Shown here piece by piece: positions 61,152 through 64,000 of a stretch of DNA of 64,000 nt. This DNA comes from Stagnihabitans sp038231395. GTDB taxonomy: Bacteria > Pseudomonadota > Alphaproteobacteria > Rhodobacterales > Rhodobacteraceae. The notes under the pieces are model-generated. The model made no database searches and was not told where the DNA came from. It saw only the letters and a list, made by a program, of their open reading frames with translations. A program made the translations under genes and the position numbers. The DNA is taken from assembly GCA_038231395.1 (NCBI GenBank), contig JBBRLL010000013.1, positions 24,836-88,835 of the forward strand, in the 5' to 3' direction. The first letter of the stretch is position 1, and each line of letters starts with the position of its first letter.

Positions 61152-62203
61152 TTGCGATACAGGATGAAGCCGCCGGTTTCGCGCGCCGTGTAAGCGGTGA
61201 ATGTAGAGTTGACCACGATAACCCCCGCAACCTCGTCCTTATTGGTGCCGGTGGTAGAGGCGTCACCAGAGATCACCGCGTAATATTTGCCCGCCTCGAA
61301 CTCGGTCGCCGTGCCATTGGCCACGACGTAGTTGGTCAGGTTACCCTGCGCCTCGCCATTGTTGTCCAGCGCTCCGGGGCCTACGGCGAAATTCATCACC
61401 GGCAAAGCGGTCAACGGCGTATCCGGCGACTTGTCCGCGTTGATCTGTGCCACCACGCTTGCGGTAATGTCTTGTCCGTTCAGGTTGAAGATCTTCCGGT
61501 TAAAGACGGAACCCTTGATCCCGGACCCGTTTCCGGTGGCAGATTCACTGGCGTTGAAATCCGCAAAGTCGATGTCCATCGTCATGTCGCCCGACGTGTA
61601 TTGCAAGCCAGCCGTGCCTTTGAAGTCACGCAACCCGGCATAGCCGCCTGCATAATGCGCCTGACCGGTTGCCGGCAACGTCACCCCACCCTTGCGCGCA
61701 TAAATGAAGCCGCCAAAACCGTAGTCCACATAGGATCCGGTCCGCACAATCGCAAACTTGGTGTTGCCGCTGGAGGATACGCCATAAAGCGCCCGATACG
61801 ACGCCTGATCAATCTGGGTCTCGGTGTTGCTGTCAGGAAACGTGGTCGCCGCAAAGTAGACATTGGCAGGCCCCAGCGTCGGCTTCAGCGTCGAACGGAA
61901 GTAAGCGTTGGCCCCGTCAAACGCCAGATTGTCGATGGTGAACTGATCCGTCGTGGCATCATAGTTCACCTTGCCATCCTGAAACGCAAAGCCGTTGCCG
62001 TTGACCGCACTGCCGCCCGGTCCCTTGTTGTGATCCTCAAACCGTGTGATGTCGTCGGCAGGCGTTGGCGTCGTCGTGCCCGGCAGCTCTGACACCGAAG
62101 CATTTGTCGGCGTCGGTGTGACCGCAGCCGTCTTTGCCAACGGGTTGCCATCACAGTCCGCCAAAAGGACCAACGCCAAAGCGGAGATACGAAGTGCTGA
62201 CAT
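61148..62203 (-). CDS. TbpB-like secreted or lipid-anchored protein, Slam partner
   Basis: 351 residues. N-terminal hydrophobic stretch MSALRISALALVLLADCDG ends at Cys17 preceded by Leu-Ala-Asp; the Asp at -1 is not a standard lipobox residue. A Thr/Pro-rich spacer follows (AAVTPTPTNASVSELP), then a beta-rich region with GFGGFIYARKG near residue 164 and a C-terminal piece ADEVAG-like DEVAGVIVVNSTF with ETGGFILYRK, reminiscent of the handle/barrel end of transferrin-binding protein B. Cotranscribed with the Slam-type gene. Ligand unknown; heme, transferrin-like or carbohydrate binding are possible. Divergent from thyX. Confidence 0.68.
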   Translation of the reverse strand: MSALRISALALVLLADCDGNPLAKTAAVTPTPTNASVSELPGTTTPTPADDITRFEDHNKGPGGSAVNGNGFAFQDGKVNYDATTDQFTIDNLAFDGANAYFRSTLKPTLGPANVYFAATTFPDSNTETQIDQASYRALYGVSSSGNTKFAIVRTGSYVDYGFGGFIYARKGGVTLPATGQAHYAGGYAGLRDFKGTAGLQYTSGDMTMDIDFADFNASESATGNGSGIKGSVFNRKIFNLNGQDITASVVAQINADKSPDTPLTALPVMNFAVGPGALDNNGEAQGNLTNYVVANGTATEFEAGKYYAVISGDASTTGTNKDEVAGVIVVNSTFTAYTARETGGFILYRK

Positions 62204-62459
62204 ACTGCCTCACATGTTTCTTGTCATTTTGCCGATGACTTTGCCGCAAATGTGGCAAAAGGTCAAAACGCCGCTGCAACCTGGCGAAAATCTTGGCCTC
62301 GTGATGCAGCGCCGCACCACTGGCGCGGCCCCCCCTTCCGCCGCTATCCTGCTTTAACTAAAACGTCACCCTGGAAACCACCCGACGACCGCCGCCTGCA
62401 CCACGCCGTCACCCATCGCTGAACCGCTCTTGCAACGGACCCCGACAGAAAGGCCCGCC

Positions 62460-63380
62460 ATGCCGCTCTCCCCCGACCAACTGGCTGAAATCGAGGCGGC
62501 CCGCGCCACCCCCCGCCTGACCCTGCGCGCCGTCAGTGACGGGATGGAGGCGCATCTTTACAAAGCCATCCCCGTCCTTGACCACGGCATGATCCGCGTC
62601 ATCGACTATATGGGTGACGACGCCGCCATTGTCCAAGCCGCCCGCGTCAGCTACGGCGCTGGCACCAAACACGTCTCCACCGACGAGGGCCTGATCCGCT
62701 ACCTGATGCGCCACTGGCACTCTACCCCGTTTGAGATGTGTGAGATCAAGCTGCACGTCAAACTGCCGGTCTTTGTCGCCCGCCAGTGGATCCGCCACCG
62801 CACCGCCAACGTCAACGAATACTCCGCGCGCTATTCTATTCTGGACCGGGAGTTTTATATCCCCGCCCCCGATCAATTGGCCGCGCAATCCTCGGTCAAC
62901 AATCAGGGCAGGGGGGCCACGCTGCAAGGCGAAGAAGCCGCCCGCGTGCTGGAGATGCTAAAGTCCGACGCCAACACTGCCTATGACCATTACGAGGCGA
63001 TGTTGTCGGAAACCCAACCCGACGGCACCCCGCAACAAGGCCTCGCCCGCGAATTGGCCCGGATGAACCTGCCTACCAATATCTACACCCAATGGTATTG
63101 GAAGGTTGACCTGCACAACCTGTTCCATTTCCTGCGCCTGCGCGCCGACCCCCACGCCCAATACGAAATCCGCGTCTACGCCGAAGCCATCTGCAAAGTC
63201 GTCGCCGATTGGGTGCCGATTGCGTTTGGAGCGTTCGAGGATTACCGGATGGGCGGGGTTACGTTGAGCGCGAAGGCGATAGCCGTGTTGCAACGTCGGC
63301 TGAAAGGCGAACCCGTCACCCAAGAGACCAGCGGCATGAGCAAAGGCGAATGGCGCGAGTTTGAGGGGGTATGGCGGTGA
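62460..63380 (+). CDS. thyX: FAD-dependent thymidylate synthase
   Basis: 306 residues from the ATG at 62460 (MPLSPDQLAEIEAARA), with AAAGG seven bases upstream; a TTG ten codons earlier is rejected. The ThyX motif RHRTANVNEYSAR begins at residue 112, and LHNLFHFLRLRADPHAQYEIRVYA carries the C-terminal FAD/dUMP contacts. Makes dTMP from dUMP with methylenetetrahydrofolate and NADPH. The C-terminal codons are overlapped by the start of the next gene. Confidence 0.95.
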   Translation: MPLSPDQLAEIEAARATPRLTLRAVSDGMEAHLYKAIPVLDHGMIRVIDYMGDDAAIVQAARVSYGAGTKHVSTDEGLIRYLMRHWHSTPFEMCEIKLHVKLPVFVARQWIRHRTANVNEYSARYSILDREFYIPAPDQLAAQSSVNNQGRGATLQGEEAARVLEMLKSDANTAYDHYEAMLSETQPDGTPQQGLARELARMNLPTNIYTQWYWKVDLHNLFHFLRLRADPHAQYEIRVYAEAICKVVADWVPIAFGAFEDYRMGGVTLSAKAIAVLQRRLKGEPVTQETSGMSKGEWREFEGVWR

Positions 63381-63886
63381 AAAACATGTATGGTCCAATC
63401 GAATTTACCTATTGCAATCCCGTTGTCACAATGCTCGCCGAGAACGATGACTTTAGAACTTGGTTTCTTCGGGAAACAAAATTTTCAGAATTGGCTGCTC
63501 CAGCACGGTCACTTAAAAGCGAACAAATGCAATTGGATTATAGGGTAAGGGGAAGATATCGTCAACACTGGTGGCGTGACTATAACTGCGGTGACAGATG
63601 CCAGTGTAATGTAACCGGATTAGACGGAAAGAAGCGAATGCAAACGGATGCCTTTGTCGTCTTTGAGGTTTTACTTTTAGATAAACCTTATCGGTTTGCT
63701 GTCCATATAGAGTGCAAGCAACCTGGTGAAAAGATCAACGACCGACAGGGGGAGGGGTATCGCGTAAGATCTAAATGTTGGTCAGGAGCCGAGCGACGCC
63801 CCAGAACCGTTCTGGAACATCACGACGCCATCTCAATTTTGATCTGTTCACAGGGGGACTTCAGGGGAATCGCGTTTGGAATCTGA
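63371..63886 (+). CDS. unknown protein, low GC, possible PD-(D/E)XK nuclease
   Basis: 171 residues; ATG at 63371 lies in the last ten bases of thyX in another frame; a second ATG at 63386 (MYGPIEF) is possible. I do not recognise the family. A segment DAFVVFEVLLLDKPYRFAVH followed by IECKQPGEK has Asp93 and Glu114-x-Lys116 in a strand context, the spacing seen in PD-(D/E)XK nucleases; five or so Cys (CGDRCQC) lie before it. Base composition is much lower in G+C than all neighbours, which suggests recent transfer. The remaining 114 bases hold only a possible gene start at 63965. Confidence 0.6.
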   Translation: MAVKNMYGPIEFTYCNPVVTMLAENDDFRTWFLRETKFSELAAPARSLKSEQMQLDYRVRGRYRQHWWRDYNCGDRCQCNVTGLDGKKRMQTDAFVVFEVLLLDKPYRFAVHIECKQPGEKINDRQGEGYRVRSKCWSGAERRPRTVLEHHDAISILICSQGDFRGIAFGI

Positions 63887-63964
63887 CCTGATCTGAGGGG
63901 TCTTGCGGATTTCGTGGGGATGGATTCTTGGGCATGAAACGCCCTTCTGGAGCCCGTTCCCCGC

Positions 63965-64000
63965 ATGGATATCTTTCTGTCTGCCTTCGGCGACATCCCC
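63965..64000 (+). CDS. possible start of an unidentified gene cut by the window edge
   Basis: ATG at 63965 opens a frame MDIFLSAFGDIP to the edge, with GGAG about 11 bases before it. Too short to identify; may be chance. Confidence 0.2.
   Translation, partial: MDIFLSAFGDIP

Noticed and set aside
61148..62203. True TbpB with transferrin receptor function
   Set aside because: Protein is about half the size of TbpB, has one barrel-like region only, and no TbpA or TonB receptor gene is adjacent.
63887..64000. End of an insertion sequence at the right edge
   Set aside because: No terminal inverted repeat or transposase motif can be shown in the 114 bases available.

Overview
The window looks like chromosomal DNA of an alphaproteobacterium of the order Rhodobacterales (Rhodobacter/Paracoccaceae-like). 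It is GC-rich, gene-dense and full of ATGA/TGATG start-stop overlaps. It carries a dcw cluster preceded by an UpsM-like RNA, and a DUF1127 gene followed by an array of CcsR-type small RNAs; both arrangements are known from Rhodobacter sphaeroides. No rRNA or tRNA gene, complete mobile element or CRISPR array was found.

Layout. 1-7.5 kb: end of a CbiX-type gene, an aminotransferase/glutamine-synthetase-like pair, a small basic protein, the overlapping lgt-NDUFAF7-pgeF operon and a UbiK-type gene. 7.9-15.1 kb: an apparent sulfonate operon (L-cysteate sulfo-lyase, an unknown 110-residue protein, an Asp/Glu-type racemase, a taurine-type ABC transporter, a HisD-family dehydrogenase) with a divergent LysR regulator. 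15.3-16.6 kb: remnant of an N-carbamoylputrescine amidase gene and an exported alpha/beta hydrolase. 16.9-29.2 kb: the complete assimilatory nitrate regulon nasT-nasS-nrtA-nrtB-nrtCD-nirB-nirD-nasA-cobA, read from the minus strand. A leader before nrtA holds two stem-loops with A1/G4 hexaloops and a terminator, as expected for NasT antitermination. 29.6-31.7 kb: a decayed LysR gene and manC.

32.0-34.8 kb is an RNA-rich region: a ccaA-like DUF1127 gene, eight hairpins with CCTCCTCCC-type loops (read as four CcsR sRNAs), a terminator, mrp, then a probable UpsM RNA ending at a strong terminator 40 bases before mraZ. 34.8-42.8 kb: mraZ-rsmH-ftsL-ftsI-murE-murF-mraY. Two overlapping micro-ORFs lie between murE and murF, linked at every junction by ATGA; they look like divergent copies of the junction itself. 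Downstream of mraY the usual murD/ftsW/murG genes are absent from this window; two tandem sulfotransferase-like genes come next.

45.7-52.3 kb: a 41-residue protein gene and an oxidative, non-phosphorylating sugar operon of L-arabinose type (dehydrogenase, dehydratase, second dehydratase, 2-oxoglutarate semialdehyde dehydrogenase, divergent GbpR-like LysR); no lactonase is seen. 52.3-59.7 kb: a DAO-family oxidase, a four-gene BMP/nucleoside ABC transporter with a good terminator, a divergent CMP/dCMP-type deaminase and a VOC protein. 59.8-62.2 kb: a two-gene operon of a TbpB-like secreted or lipid-anchored protein and a Slam (DUF560) outer-membrane protein, a candidate type XI secretion pair. 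62.5-64 kb: thyX overlapped by a low-GC orphan gene with a possible PD-(D/E)XK nuclease signature, then an unidentified edge.
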